Below, one piece after another: positions 1 through 6,105 of a DNA stretch of 7,302 nucleotides. The translations under genes and the position numbers were made by a program. This stretch comes from an uncultured Bacteroidales bacterium (GTDB taxonomy: Bacteria; Bacteroidota; Bacteroidia; Bacteroidales; UBA932). The notes beneath the pieces are model-generated. The model ran no database searches. It saw nothing but the letters and a program-made list of their open reading frames with translations, and was not told the origin of the DNA. Each line of letters starts with the position of its first letter. The stretch's first letter is position 1. Where the stretch lies: the NCBI GenBank assembly GCA_946614205.1, contig CAMOGR010000073.1, positions 1-7,302 on the forward strand, given 5' to 3'.

Positions 1-930
1 GTGCGTGAGACCCAGCGGGTAATGTACGCCCTGGACATGCGTCCCGAAGCCTTCAAGGCCTCCGTGGACGATTCGGTGAACCTGTCCCGCATCGGAATCG
101 CCGACTGCGGCGCCTTCCCGTCCCTGCGGCGCGTGGCGTCCACATGGGACATCGCCAACATGAGGATAGTGGATTCCGCGATTCCGGAAGGGCCAAAATA
201 CATAACGTTCGCAGGCATGCTGCGCTACAACACCTTCCCGATCGCGGATATACTGACGCAACTTCTGAAGATTTCGTGCGAGGAGATGAAGAGCGAGGTC
301 GAAATAGAATTCGCCGCCGACTTCGACAACGAGGGCGGAGCGGAGTTCTCCGTACTGCAGGTGAGGCCCATTTCCGCCGATTCCCGTCTCGCCCAGGTGG
401 ACTGGAGCAAGGTGGATACTTCCGGGGCGTTCCTGCTGTCGAAGTGCGCGCTCGGTACCGGCTGGATCGAAGGCGTGCAGGACATAGTGTACCTGAAGGA
501 ATCGGGTTGGGATGTGCTGCGAACCGCGGAAATCGCCCGGGAGGTGTCGGAACTCAACGCCGCGATGCGCTCCGCTTCCCGCTCCTACGTGCTGATAGGC
601 TTCGGCCGCTGGGGGACTAGTCAGCCGTCGCTGGGCGTCCCGGTGGCGTGGGGTGACATTTCCGAGGCCAAGGCCATTGTGGAGTGTTCTTTGGAGAACT
701 ATCAGATAGATCCCAGCCAGGGAACCCATTTCTTCCAGAATCTCACTTCTTTCAATGTGGGATACGTGAATGTCAACCGTTTCGCCCGTCCGGGCGAGCG
801 TCTTGACTTCGCTTTCCTTGACGCACTGCCGGCCGAGCGGGAAACCCGTTTCCTGCGCCATGTGCATCTTGAAAAGCCGCTTGCTGTATGCGTGGACGGC
901 AAGACCGGCAAAGCTTTCATGCGAGCTTAG
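1..930 (+). CDS. PEP/pyruvate-binding domain protein (PPDK N-domain family), C-terminal fragment
   Basis: The frame is open from the first base and ends at TAG (928-930). The GTG at base 1 is almost certainly internal, because homologues in Bacteroidetes are, from memory, close to 1000 residues and this is only the last 309. The ATP-grasp-like pyruvate phosphate dikinase N-domain appears to end at the LQVRPI stretch (residues 119-124), a motif that closes this fold in PPDK and PEP synthase. The remainder is a conserved tail with FGRWGTSQPSLGVPV (from residue 201) and GTHFFQNLTSF (around 241-251), which I associate with large uncharacterised Bacteroidetes proteins annotated as PEP/pyruvate-binding. 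The phosphohistidine and PEP-binding domains of true PPDK are not in this fragment, so a role in pyruvate/PEP metabolism should not be assumed. The protein looks cytosolic, with no membrane segment. Family assignment is fairly sure; the biochemical role is unknown. Confidence 0.8.
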   Translation: MRETQRVMYALDMRPEAFKASVDDSVNLSRIGIADCGAFPSLRRVASTWDIANMRIVDSAIPEGPKYITFAGMLRYNTFPIADILTQLLKISCEEMKSEVEIEFAADFDNEGGAEFSVLQVRPISADSRLAQVDWSKVDTSGAFLLSKCALGTGWIEGVQDIVYLKESGWDVLRTAEIAREVSELNAAMRSASRSYVLIGFGRWGTSQPSLGVPVAWGDISEAKAIVECSLENYQIDPSQGTHFFQNLTSFNVGYVNVNRFARPGERLDFAFLDALPAERETRFLRHVHLEKPLAVCVDGKTGKAFMRA

Positions 931-982
931 CACCGCAAAATAAAGGACCGGCTCATTTGAGTCGGTCCTTTATTTTGTGGTG
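931..982. terminator. bidirectional intrinsic terminator between the PPDK-like gene and tRNA-Phe
   Basis: The 20-bp arms 931-950 and 963-982 are complementary apart from one G.T pair (935/978), with a 12-nt loop. The core is GGACCG/CGGTCC flanked by an A-rich run on the left (937-944) and TTTATTTT on the right (969-976). Read on either strand the GC core is therefore followed by a T-rich tract. The hairpin starts directly after the stop codon of the left gene and serves convergent transcription from the tRNA gene. Its outer five pairs reach into the mature 3' end of the tRNA (978-982). Confidence 0.88.
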
Positions 983-1050
983 CTGGCGGGAGTTGAACCA
1001 GCGACACATGGATTTTCAGTCCATTGCTCTACCACCTGAGCTACAGCACC
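978..1050 (-). tRNA. tRNA-Phe (anticodon GAA)
   Basis: On the minus strand a complete 73-nt cloverleaf is present. The acceptor stem is GGTGCTG/CAGCACC with discriminator A, the D stem is GCTC/GAGC, and the anticodon stem ATGGA/TCCAT carries loop CTGAAAA, giving anticodon GAA (plus-strand 1015-1017). The variable loop is GTGTC and the T loop TTCAACT. The genome-encoded 3' end continues CAA, not CCA, so CCA must be added by nucleotidyltransferase. The T stem (GCTGG/CCCGC) has a T.C mismatch at positions 51/63, which is unusual. Everything else is orthodox, so I regard it as functional. It is transcribed divergently from the PriA-like gene. Confidence 0.96.
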
Positions 1051-1068
1051 ATTTCCCTTGCGGGAATG

Positions 1069-1099
1069 CAAAGGTAGAAATATTTTGAGACTTTGCAAA
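1069..1099 (-). promoter_or_regulatory. Bacteroidetes-type promoter for tRNA-Phe
   Basis: On the minus strand, TTTG (1099 to 1096) is followed by 19 nt and TACCTTTG (1076 to 1069). This is an exact match to the Bacteroidetes sigma-A consensus TTTG-N19-21-TAnnTTTG. The predicted start lies near 1065, so the tRNA would have a leader of about 15 nt. The -33 box forms half of the palindrome TTTGCAAA shared with the rightward promoter. Confidence 0.78.
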
Positions 1100-1125
1100 A
1101 AATTCTTGAGTTTTTTGTATTTTTG
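1092..1125 (+). promoter_or_regulatory. Bacteroidetes-type promoter for the PriA-like/lpd unit
   Basis: TTTG at 1092-1095 is followed by 22 nt and TATTTTTG at 1118-1125, which fits TAnnTTTG. The spacing is slightly longer than ideal. If the -7 box ends about four bases before the start of transcription, the mRNA begins at about 1129, which is the first base of the ATG. No Shine-Dalgarno site is present or could fit. Confidence 0.6.
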
Positions 1126-1128
1126 TAA

Positions 1129-2742
1129 ATGATGGAGGGTTGCTACATACAGGTCATCGTGCCGCTGCGTCTGTTCTGGACGCCCTGGTACCGTTGTCCC
1201 GTCCCTGTTGCTCCCGGGCAGAGGGTGACGGTCGCGCTGGCCGGCAGAAAGTACGTCGGCGTGGTGCAGCGGACGGCGCCGGAGCCCGATATCGACCCGT
1301 CCAAAGTCCAGCCGGTCATCAGGGTTAATGATGATCTGCCTGAGGTTTCGGAGCAGGAACTCCGCTTCTGGGAATTCCTTTCTTCTTATTATCTGTGTTC
1401 GGCAGGGGAGGTGTACAAGGCCGCCTATCCTGCCGGCAAGATTCGCAGCGAACAGACTGCCGCCGACATCCTCTCGCGTCTGGAGCAGCGCCTCGCAATC
1501 CGCGAGGAGGCCCTCAAGCGCAAACATCGGGACGACGTGCGGGAGCGTCTGGAGGCGGAGCGCGACTCTCTCAGGGCCCAGATTGCGGCACTTACCCGGG
1601 TGCCCCCGGAAATCGGTTCCGCAGAAGGCGCCCGGCAGCCCGGCAAGCCGCTTCTTCTCGTCGGCCGCGGCCGCATCGCAAGATATATGGAAGAGTGCCG
1701 CACGGCGGTAGGAAAAGGGCTCAACGTCCTCATCCTGGTTCCCGAAATCAAGTCCTCCGACCGGCTGTCTACCTTGTTCGGGGAGGAGTTCCCCGGCATC
1801 ACCCACAGTGTCAATTCCCATATTACGGAGACCCGCCGCCGCAGGGTGGCCGACGACGTGCGTCGATTCGGTGGGCAGATTGTCATAGGCACACGCAGTT
1901 CGATTTTCCTCCCGTTCAGCCGCCTGGGTCTGGTAATCGTAGAGCAGGAGCAGGACGTATATTACAAGCAGACCGAGCCGGCGCCCCGTTACAATGCGCG
2001 CGACGCCGCGGTCGTCCTTGCCCGCATACACGGTGCGCAAGTTGTTCTCGGCACTCCGTCACCGTCGCTGGAGTCGTTTCATAACGCGCTCGCCGGCAAG
2101 TACTTGCGTGAAGACCTCCCGGGCCCCTCAAGTGCCATGACGCTCATCGACATTTCTGCCGAGCGCCGCAAGAGAGGCATGACGGGCAGCCTGTCCATAC
2201 TGCTCGCAAGGGCTGCCGCCACGGTTTCCGGCCCGATTGCCCTGGTGCGGGGATGGGAAAAACCGGACGAGCTTGCCGCCGACGCCGGGAAGGCCTTCCC
2301 GGGAAGGCAGGTGGATATACTCTCCCTTTCCGAATCCCGCCAGCGTGACCTGCAGCCTTACGCTCTCGTTGCGGTAGTCCAGGCGGACGCTCTCATGCAG
2401 GCGGACGACTTCCGCTCCGACGAACATGCCCTTCAGGCGATAGCTCAGCTGCGCGAGTCCTGCTCGGGCCTTTTCGTGGTGCAGACGGCAAAAGCGGAGC
2501 ATCCCGTATTCGGAGAGCCGTCCGAGGTGTATGCGCGCCTGCTCGAGGAGCGCCGCAGCTTCGGCCTTCCGCCTTTCACGCGCCTTGTCGACATAATATG
2601 CGGTGAGCGTCGCGAGCGGGTGGCGCTTCCGTCCGACGGTACGCTCCAGGCACGAAAACAGATAATACTCGGTGACGCCCAGCGGCAGGAACGGTCCGGC
2701 CACGGGCGGCTCCGTACAACAATAGACGTAGATCCATTATGA
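1129..2742 (+). CDS. PriA-like primosomal protein lacking helicase and zinc motifs
   Basis: This 537-residue protein is colinear with PriA (732 residues in E. coli; from memory about 820 in Bacteroidetes) but eroded. Residues 1-103 resemble the 3'-DNA-end-binding domain. Residues 104-156 form a long Arg/Glu-rich, probably coiled-coil helix where the winged-helix domain should be. From 175 on, the helicase lobe 1 scaffold is recognisable (LVPEI, IGTRSSIFLPF, PAPRYNARDAA), but Walker A GxTGSGKT is replaced by GRGRIARY (179-186), DEEH by EQEQ (272-275) and GSATPS by GTPSPS (308-313). Lobe 2 keeps VVQADALMQADDF (around 416-428), but the expected QVAGRAGR is QLRESCSG (440-447). The zinc module is absent, with no CxxC anywhere. 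The RRSFGLPPF box (475-483) and the IDVDPL end survive, so this is not a frameshift product. ATP-driven helicase activity is very unlikely; a structural DNA- or primosome-binding role is possible. ATG 1132 is an alternative start. The stop overlaps the next gene by four bases. Confidence 0.85.
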   Translation: MMEGCYIQVIVPLRLFWTPWYRCPVPVAPGQRVTVALAGRKYVGVVQRTAPEPDIDPSKVQPVIRVNDDLPEVSEQELRFWEFLSSYYLCSAGEVYKAAYPAGKIRSEQTAADILSRLEQRLAIREEALKRKHRDDVRERLEAERDSLRAQIAALTRVPPEIGSAEGARQPGKPLLLVGRGRIARYMEECRTAVGKGLNVLILVPEIKSSDRLSTLFGEEFPGITHSVNSHITETRRRRVADDVRRFGGQIVIGTRSSIFLPFSRLGLVIVEQEQDVYYKQTEPAPRYNARDAAVVLARIHGAQVVLGTPSPSLESFHNALAGKYLREDLPGPSSAMTLIDISAERRKRGMTGSLSILLARAAATVSGPIALVRGWEKPDELAADAGKAFPGRQVDILSLSESRQRDLQPYALVAVVQADALMQADDFRSDEHALQAIAQLRESCSGLFVVQTAKAEHPVFGEPSEVYARLLEERRSFGLPPFTRLVDIICGERRERVALPSDGTLQARKQIILGDAQRQERSGHGRLRTTIDVDPL

Positions 2743-3998
2743 GAATCATCATTATCGGCGCCGGTCCCGGCGGTTACGAAACGGCTGCGCTTGCTGCGGC
2801 AAAAGGCATTGAAACTGTATTGATTACGGATGGACCCCTCGGCGGCACCTGCCTTAACGAGGGCTGCATCCCCACCAAGACGCTCTGCGCCATGGACGCT
2901 CCGGACCAGGAGCGCAAGAACGCTGTGATAGGCCAGCTTCAGGCGGGAATAGCCCAGTTGCTCAAGCCTGTAACGATAGTCCGCGGCAAGGCCAGACTTG
3001 CGGGCGGAACGGCGGTCGAGGCCGAGGGCACCCTGTACCGGGCCGATGCCGTAATCATAGCCACAGGCTCCGTCAGCGCCACCCTTCCCATTCCCGGAGC
3101 CGGCCTTGCGGTCGACTCTTCCGTGATGCTGGCTCTGTCCGAAGTGCCGCAGCGCCTCTGCGTCATCGGCGGCGGCGTAATCGGGCTCGAATTCGCATCC
3201 ATATACCGCAAGTTCGGTTCCGAGGTCACCGTCCTCGAATTCTGCCCGGGCATACTCCCTCGCTTCGATGTCGACCTCGCGAAGCGCCTCAAGGCCGCCC
3301 TGGCCAAAAGGGGCATCAGGACGGAGACTTCCGCCCGCGTGACCGGAGTCGAAAGTAGCGGCGGCGTGCGTACCGTACGCTGGACCAAGGGAGATGCGGA
3401 ATATGCCACCGAGGCCAACTGCGTGCTGATGGCCGTCGGACGCCGTCCCAACCTTGCCTCCCTGAACCTTGAAGAGGCCGGAATCGCATTCACTCCCAAG
3501 GGGATAACGGTCGACGGCAACATGCAGACGAACGTCCCGGGAGTGTACGCCATAGGCGACATTACCGGAGGGATGATGCTTGCCCACGTGGCTTCCGCCC
3601 AGGGACGTGTCGCTCTGGCCCATATCTGCGGCGAATCCTGCCCGACAGACCTGTCGCTTGTTCCGGCGGCGGTCTTCACGGTTCCCGAAGTCGCCACCGT
3701 CGGGCTTACAGAAGAGCAATGCGAAGGGCGGAGCATAAAAGTAGGCAGAGCGAATTACAGAGCCAACGGCAAGGCCGTGGCGAACGGAAATGCCGACGGC
3801 TCCTGCAAGGTAATCGCAGACGGGGAAAGCGGCCGTATCCTGGGCGTCCACATCATCGGGGACCATGCGTCAGACCTTATCCACGAGGCGGCGGCGCTCA
3901 TGGCTCTCGGCGCGACGGCTTCCCAGGGTGCAGCTGTCATTCATGCCCATCCTACCCTCAGCGAGGTGCTGCGGGATGCCTTTGCTGCCGCACAATAG
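2739..3998 (+). CDS. lpd: dihydrolipoyl dehydrogenase (E3-type, compact)
   Basis: This flavoprotein disulfide reductase of 419 residues reoxidises dihydrolipoamide with NAD+ in 2-oxoacid dehydrogenase or glycine-cleavage complexes. The FAD-binding GAGPGG lies at 7-12, and the redox disulfide is C38/C43 within GGTCLNEGCIPTKTL. ATGSV follows, then the NAD-binding GGGVIG at 144-149 with Glu167 ending the second strand, which favours NAD over NADP. GRRPN and the FAD-contacting GD at 273-274 follow. The C-terminus carries HPTLSE with the catalytic His404 and Glu409. All catalytic parts are present. It is roughly 30-50 residues shorter than typical E3 (450-475), mostly because the helical segment after the disulfide (about 48-75) is trimmed. 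ATG overlaps the preceding stop (ATGA), implying translational coupling to the PriA-like gene. No E1, E2 or glycine-cleavage gene is nearby, so its complex is unknown. A related pyridine-nucleotide disulfide oxidoreductase is a minor alternative. Confidence 0.9.
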   Translation: MRIIIIGAGPGGYETAALAAAKGIETVLITDGPLGGTCLNEGCIPTKTLCAMDAPDQERKNAVIGQLQAGIAQLLKPVTIVRGKARLAGGTAVEAEGTLYRADAVIIATGSVSATLPIPGAGLAVDSSVMLALSEVPQRLCVIGGGVIGLEFASIYRKFGSEVTVLEFCPGILPRFDVDLAKRLKAALAKRGIRTETSARVTGVESSGGVRTVRWTKGDAEYATEANCVLMAVGRRPNLASLNLEEAGIAFTPKGITVDGNMQTNVPGVYAIGDITGGMMLAHVASAQGRVALAHICGESCPTDLSLVPAAVFTVPEVATVGLTEEQCEGRSIKVGRANYRANGKAVANGNADGSCKVIADGESGRILGVHIIGDHASDLIHEAAALMALGATASQGAAVIHAHPTLSEVLRDAFAAAQ

Positions 3999-4009
3999 GA
4001 GTTGGCGTC

Positions 4010-4045
4010 TGCTGCTGACGGGACATTTTTTGGCACGTTGGCAGC
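4010..4045 (+). repeat. 36-nt hairpin-forming direct repeat, copy 1
   Basis: The copy shares TGCTGCTGACGGGAC, GGCACG and GGCAGC, at the same spacing, with the copy at 4061-4096; 30 of 36 positions are identical. The ends pair as GCTGCTGACG (4011-4020) with CGTTGGCAGC (4036-4045), ten pairs including two G.U. Seven A residues follow rather than a T-tract, so it is not an intrinsic terminator. It may be a 3'-UTR element of lpd, an operator, or an intergenic repeat family member. Confidence 0.75.
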
Positions 4046-4060
4046 AAAAAAATGCAATAA

Positions 4061-4096
4061 TGCTGCTGACGGGACGATATTCGGCACGACGGCAGC
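4061..4096 (+). repeat. 36-nt hairpin-forming direct repeat, copy 2
   Basis: This is the second copy, 51 nt downstream of the first, with a 15-nt A-rich spacer between them. It folds as GCTGCTGACG (4062-4071) with CGACGGCAGC (4087-4096), having one A.A mismatch and one G.U. One G.U pair of copy 1 becomes G-C here, hinting that structure rather than sequence is preserved. The period is just under five helical turns, so both copies face nearly the same side of the DNA. Confidence 0.75.
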
Positions 4097-4099
4097 GGT

Positions 4100-4119
4100 A
4101 AACACCTTTCCAAGTGTTT
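4100..4119. repeat. short inverted repeat upstream of the amino-sugar operon
   Basis: AAACAC (4100-4105) and GTGTTT (4114-4119) form a 6-bp dyad around an 8-nt centre, about 40 bases upstream of the predicted -7 box of the next operon. It could be an operator half-site pair or a weak hairpin ending the lpd transcript. It has no T-tract, and a chance dyad is possible. Confidence 0.35.
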
Positions 4120-4136
4120 CGGATAAGTGAGAATTC

Positions 4137-4168
4137 TTTTCGATTTTAAGGCAAGATTGTTATTTTTG
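4137..4168 (+). promoter_or_regulatory. Bacteroidetes-type promoter for the NagB-like/nagB operon
   Basis: TATTTTTG at 4161-4168 matches TAnnTTTG. The upstream partner is weak: TTTT at 4137-4140, 20 nt away, in place of TTTG. A poor -33 box would fit a promoter that needs an activator. The ATG begins four bases after the -7 box, so the mRNA would be leaderless or have a leader of one to two bases. It is the same -7 octamer as in the promoter at 1118-1125. Confidence 0.58.
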
Positions 4169-4172
4169 CAAC

Positions 4173-6104
4173 ATGAAACATTTCACTTTGCCTGAAGAGG
4201 GCGGCCTTATCGCCCGCAATCTGCCCGATGACATTCTTCACGGGTACGACAAGATTTACACGGAGGTTCATCCCGATTCCACCATCGCCAGCCGCAAGAT
4301 AGCGGACCAGGTGGTGGAGGCTATCTCCGCCTTCGGCAAGGAGCATCCCGGCTCCCTGTTCCGTCTCGGCCTCACAACAGGCGAGACTCCGGTTTCCCTT
4401 TACAAGGTTCTTTCCCGCTACTTCCGCGAGGGCAAGATCTCTTTCCGGAACGTCGCCGTATATTCCATAGATGAATACTATCCTTCATCTCCCCACGAGA
4501 TGCAGAGCCGCAATTACAGGCTTCATCAGGAGCTCCTGGGCAATGTGGACATCCTTCCCGAGAACATTCATATTCCCGACGGCACCGTTTCCCACGAGAA
4601 CATAAGTACTTATTGTGCGGAGTTCGACGCCGCCGCCCGCAAGCTCGACCTTCTCATCATGGGCATAGGCGAGCAAGGTCAGGTGGGCTTCAACGAGGCC
4701 GGCTCTTCCGAGACGTCCCGCACCCGCACCGTCCTCCTGAGCTACCAGAGCCGCAAGCGCCAGGCGGGCAACTTCAACGGCGACGTGGCGGTGACGCCCA
4801 AACAGGCCATCACGATGGGCATAGGCACCATGCTCAGCGCACGCAAGGTCATCCTCATGGCCTGGGGCGAGGACAAGGTGGCGGCTGTGGCCCGCGTAGC
4901 GGAAGGGGAGATGGGCACCGACTGCCCCGCGAGTCTCTTCCAGAAGCATCCCGACGTCCGCATGTACGTCGACGAGGTGTCCGGCAGCCAGCTCACCCGC
5001 GTGGTGGCGCCCTGGCTCATCGGCCCCTGCAACTGGACTCCCAAGTTCCGCCGCAAGGCCGTGGTCTGGCTGTGCCAGAAGGTCGGAAAGCCCATCCTCA
5101 AGCTCACTCACGCCGATTACCTGCAGAACTCCCTCGAGGAGCTCATCGAGGTCGTCGGCTCCGTAAACAAAGTCAACATCGACGTTTTCAACGATCTCCA
5201 GCATACCATTTCCGGCTGGCCCGGAGGCAAGCCCGGCGTCGACGACAGCACACGCCCTGTCGCGTCCAAGCCCTTCCCCAAGAGGGTGCTGGTATTCTCC
5301 CCGCATCCCGACGACGACGTCATCTCCATGGGCGGCACGTTGATCCGTCTGCAGCACCAGGGGCACGACGTCCACGTGGCCTACCAGACTTCCGGCAACG
5401 TTGCTGTACACGATTCCGTGGTCATGCAGCACATCGACGCCGCCGCGCAGCTCGGCTACGGCGACCGTACTGCCGAGGTAAAGGCTCTGGTCGATTCGAA
5501 GGTGCCCGGTGAGCCCGAGCCCCGCGGCCTTCTGGATATCAAGGCTGCAATCCGGCGCAGCGAGGCCCGCGGCGCCTGCCACTCCTTCGGCATGGCGGAC
5601 GACCATATCCACTTCCTCAACCTTCCTTTCTACGAGAGCGGTGGCGTACGCAAGCTTCCCTGCACCCAGGCCGACGTAGACATCATCAAGGACCTAATGA
5701 ACAGCATACAGCCCCATCAGATTTACATGGCAGGCGACCTGGCCGACCCTCACGGCACGCACCGCGTCTGCACCGAGGCTGCGCTGGAGGCCTTCTACGA
5801 GCTTGAGGAGGAAGGAGCCCCCTGGATTTCCGACTGCCACATCTGGATGTACAGGGGCGCGTGGATGGAGTGGGAACTCTCCAGGGTCGACATGGCCGTT
5901 CCCCTCAGCCCCGACGAAGTAATCGAGAAACGGCACGCAATCTACCGTCACCTGTCCCAGAAAGACATAGTACCGTTCCCCGGCGAGGATTCCCGCGAAT
6001 TCTGGCAGAGGGCCGAGGACCGCACCCAGGCTACCGCCAAGGCTTACGACGAGCTTGGCATGGCTGAGTATCAGGCAATAGAAGTATTCCTAAAATTACG
6101 TTAG
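4173..6104 (+). CDS. NagB-like pseudo-deaminase fused to PIG-L family deacetylase
   Basis: This 643-residue two-domain protein has an architecture usual in Bacteroidetes, where it is commonly annotated glucosamine-6-phosphate deaminase. Residues about 25-265 have the NagB isomerase fold. IDEYY retains Asp100 (E. coli Asp72), but the catalytic loop reads GIGEQGQVGFNE (164-175). Asp141 and His143 of the E. coli enzyme are thus Gln168 and Gln170, with only Glu175 kept, so deaminase activity is unlikely. A linker region with WPGGKP leads to a PIG-L/LmbE domain starting near 372. It has the metal motif HPDDD (378-382) and the second motif DPHGTHR with His527 and His530, consistent with a Zn-dependent N-acetylglucosaminide deacetylase. 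No signal peptide or membrane segment is visible, so it is probably cytosolic. It lies one base upstream of a genuine nagB. Substrate is unknown; GlcNAc-6-phosphate or a related acetylated amino sugar is my inference, with the NagB-like half as a sugar-phosphate sensor or scaffold. Confidence 0.88.
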   Translation: MKHFTLPEEGGLIARNLPDDILHGYDKIYTEVHPDSTIASRKIADQVVEAISAFGKEHPGSLFRLGLTTGETPVSLYKVLSRYFREGKISFRNVAVYSIDEYYPSSPHEMQSRNYRLHQELLGNVDILPENIHIPDGTVSHENISTYCAEFDAAARKLDLLIMGIGEQGQVGFNEAGSSETSRTRTVLLSYQSRKRQAGNFNGDVAVTPKQAITMGIGTMLSARKVILMAWGEDKVAAVARVAEGEMGTDCPASLFQKHPDVRMYVDEVSGSQLTRVVAPWLIGPCNWTPKFRRKAVVWLCQKVGKPILKLTHADYLQNSLEELIEVVGSVNKVNIDVFNDLQHTISGWPGGKPGVDDSTRPVASKPFPKRVLVFSPHPDDDVISMGGTLIRLQHQGHDVHVAYQTSGNVAVHDSVVMQHIDAAAQLGYGDRTAEVKALVDSKVPGEPEPRGLLDIKAAIRRSEARGACHSFGMADDHIHFLNLPFYESGGVRKLPCTQADVDIIKDLMNSIQPHQIYMAGDLADPHGTHRVCTEAALEAFYELEEEGAPWISDCHIWMYRGAWMEWELSRVDMAVPLSPDEVIEKRHAIYRHLSQKDIVPFPGEDSREFWQRAEDRTQATAKAYDELGMAEYQAIEVFLKLR

Positions 6105-6105
6105 T

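Noticed and set aside
978..1050. tRNA gene as an integration site for a mobile element
   Set aside because: No integrase gene and no direct duplicate of the tRNA end are visible. The only related sequence is the inverted CACC arm of the terminator.
970..2040. Long open frame on the minus strand (356 codons) across the tRNA and the PriA-like gene
   Set aside because: It runs through the tRNA-Phe gene and opposite a gene with clear PriA similarity. Its product is low-complexity and Arg/Gly-rich, as expected of a GC-rich shadow frame.
1129..2742. PriA-like gene as a frameshifted pseudogene
   Set aside because: One uninterrupted frame carries both the N-terminal domain and the conserved IDVDPL C-terminus, with conserved segments between the lost motifs. 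No remnants of Walker or zinc motifs turn up in the other frames.
2445..3866. Minus-strand open frame of 473 codons opposite the PriA-like and lpd genes
   Set aside because: It spans two convincing plus-strand genes, shows no recognisable motif and has no promoter-like sequence upstream. It is a codon-bias artefact.
4010..4096. CRISPR array
   Set aside because: There are only two 36-nt units with a 15-nt A-rich spacer, the units differ at six positions, and no cas gene is near.
4060..4101. Thirteen-codon ORF (ATG at 4060, stop at 4099) as an attenuator-type leader peptide
   Set aside because: It is essentially a translation of repeat copy 2, lies upstream of the predicted promoter box and has no start signal. 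The 51-nt period keeps frame, but copy 1 has no start codon at the equivalent place.
4485..5612. Minus-strand open frame of 375 codons opposite the NagB-like/PIG-L fusion
   Set aside because: Its Val/Ala/Gly/His/Asp-rich product mirrors the codon choice of the fusion gene. No motif supports it.
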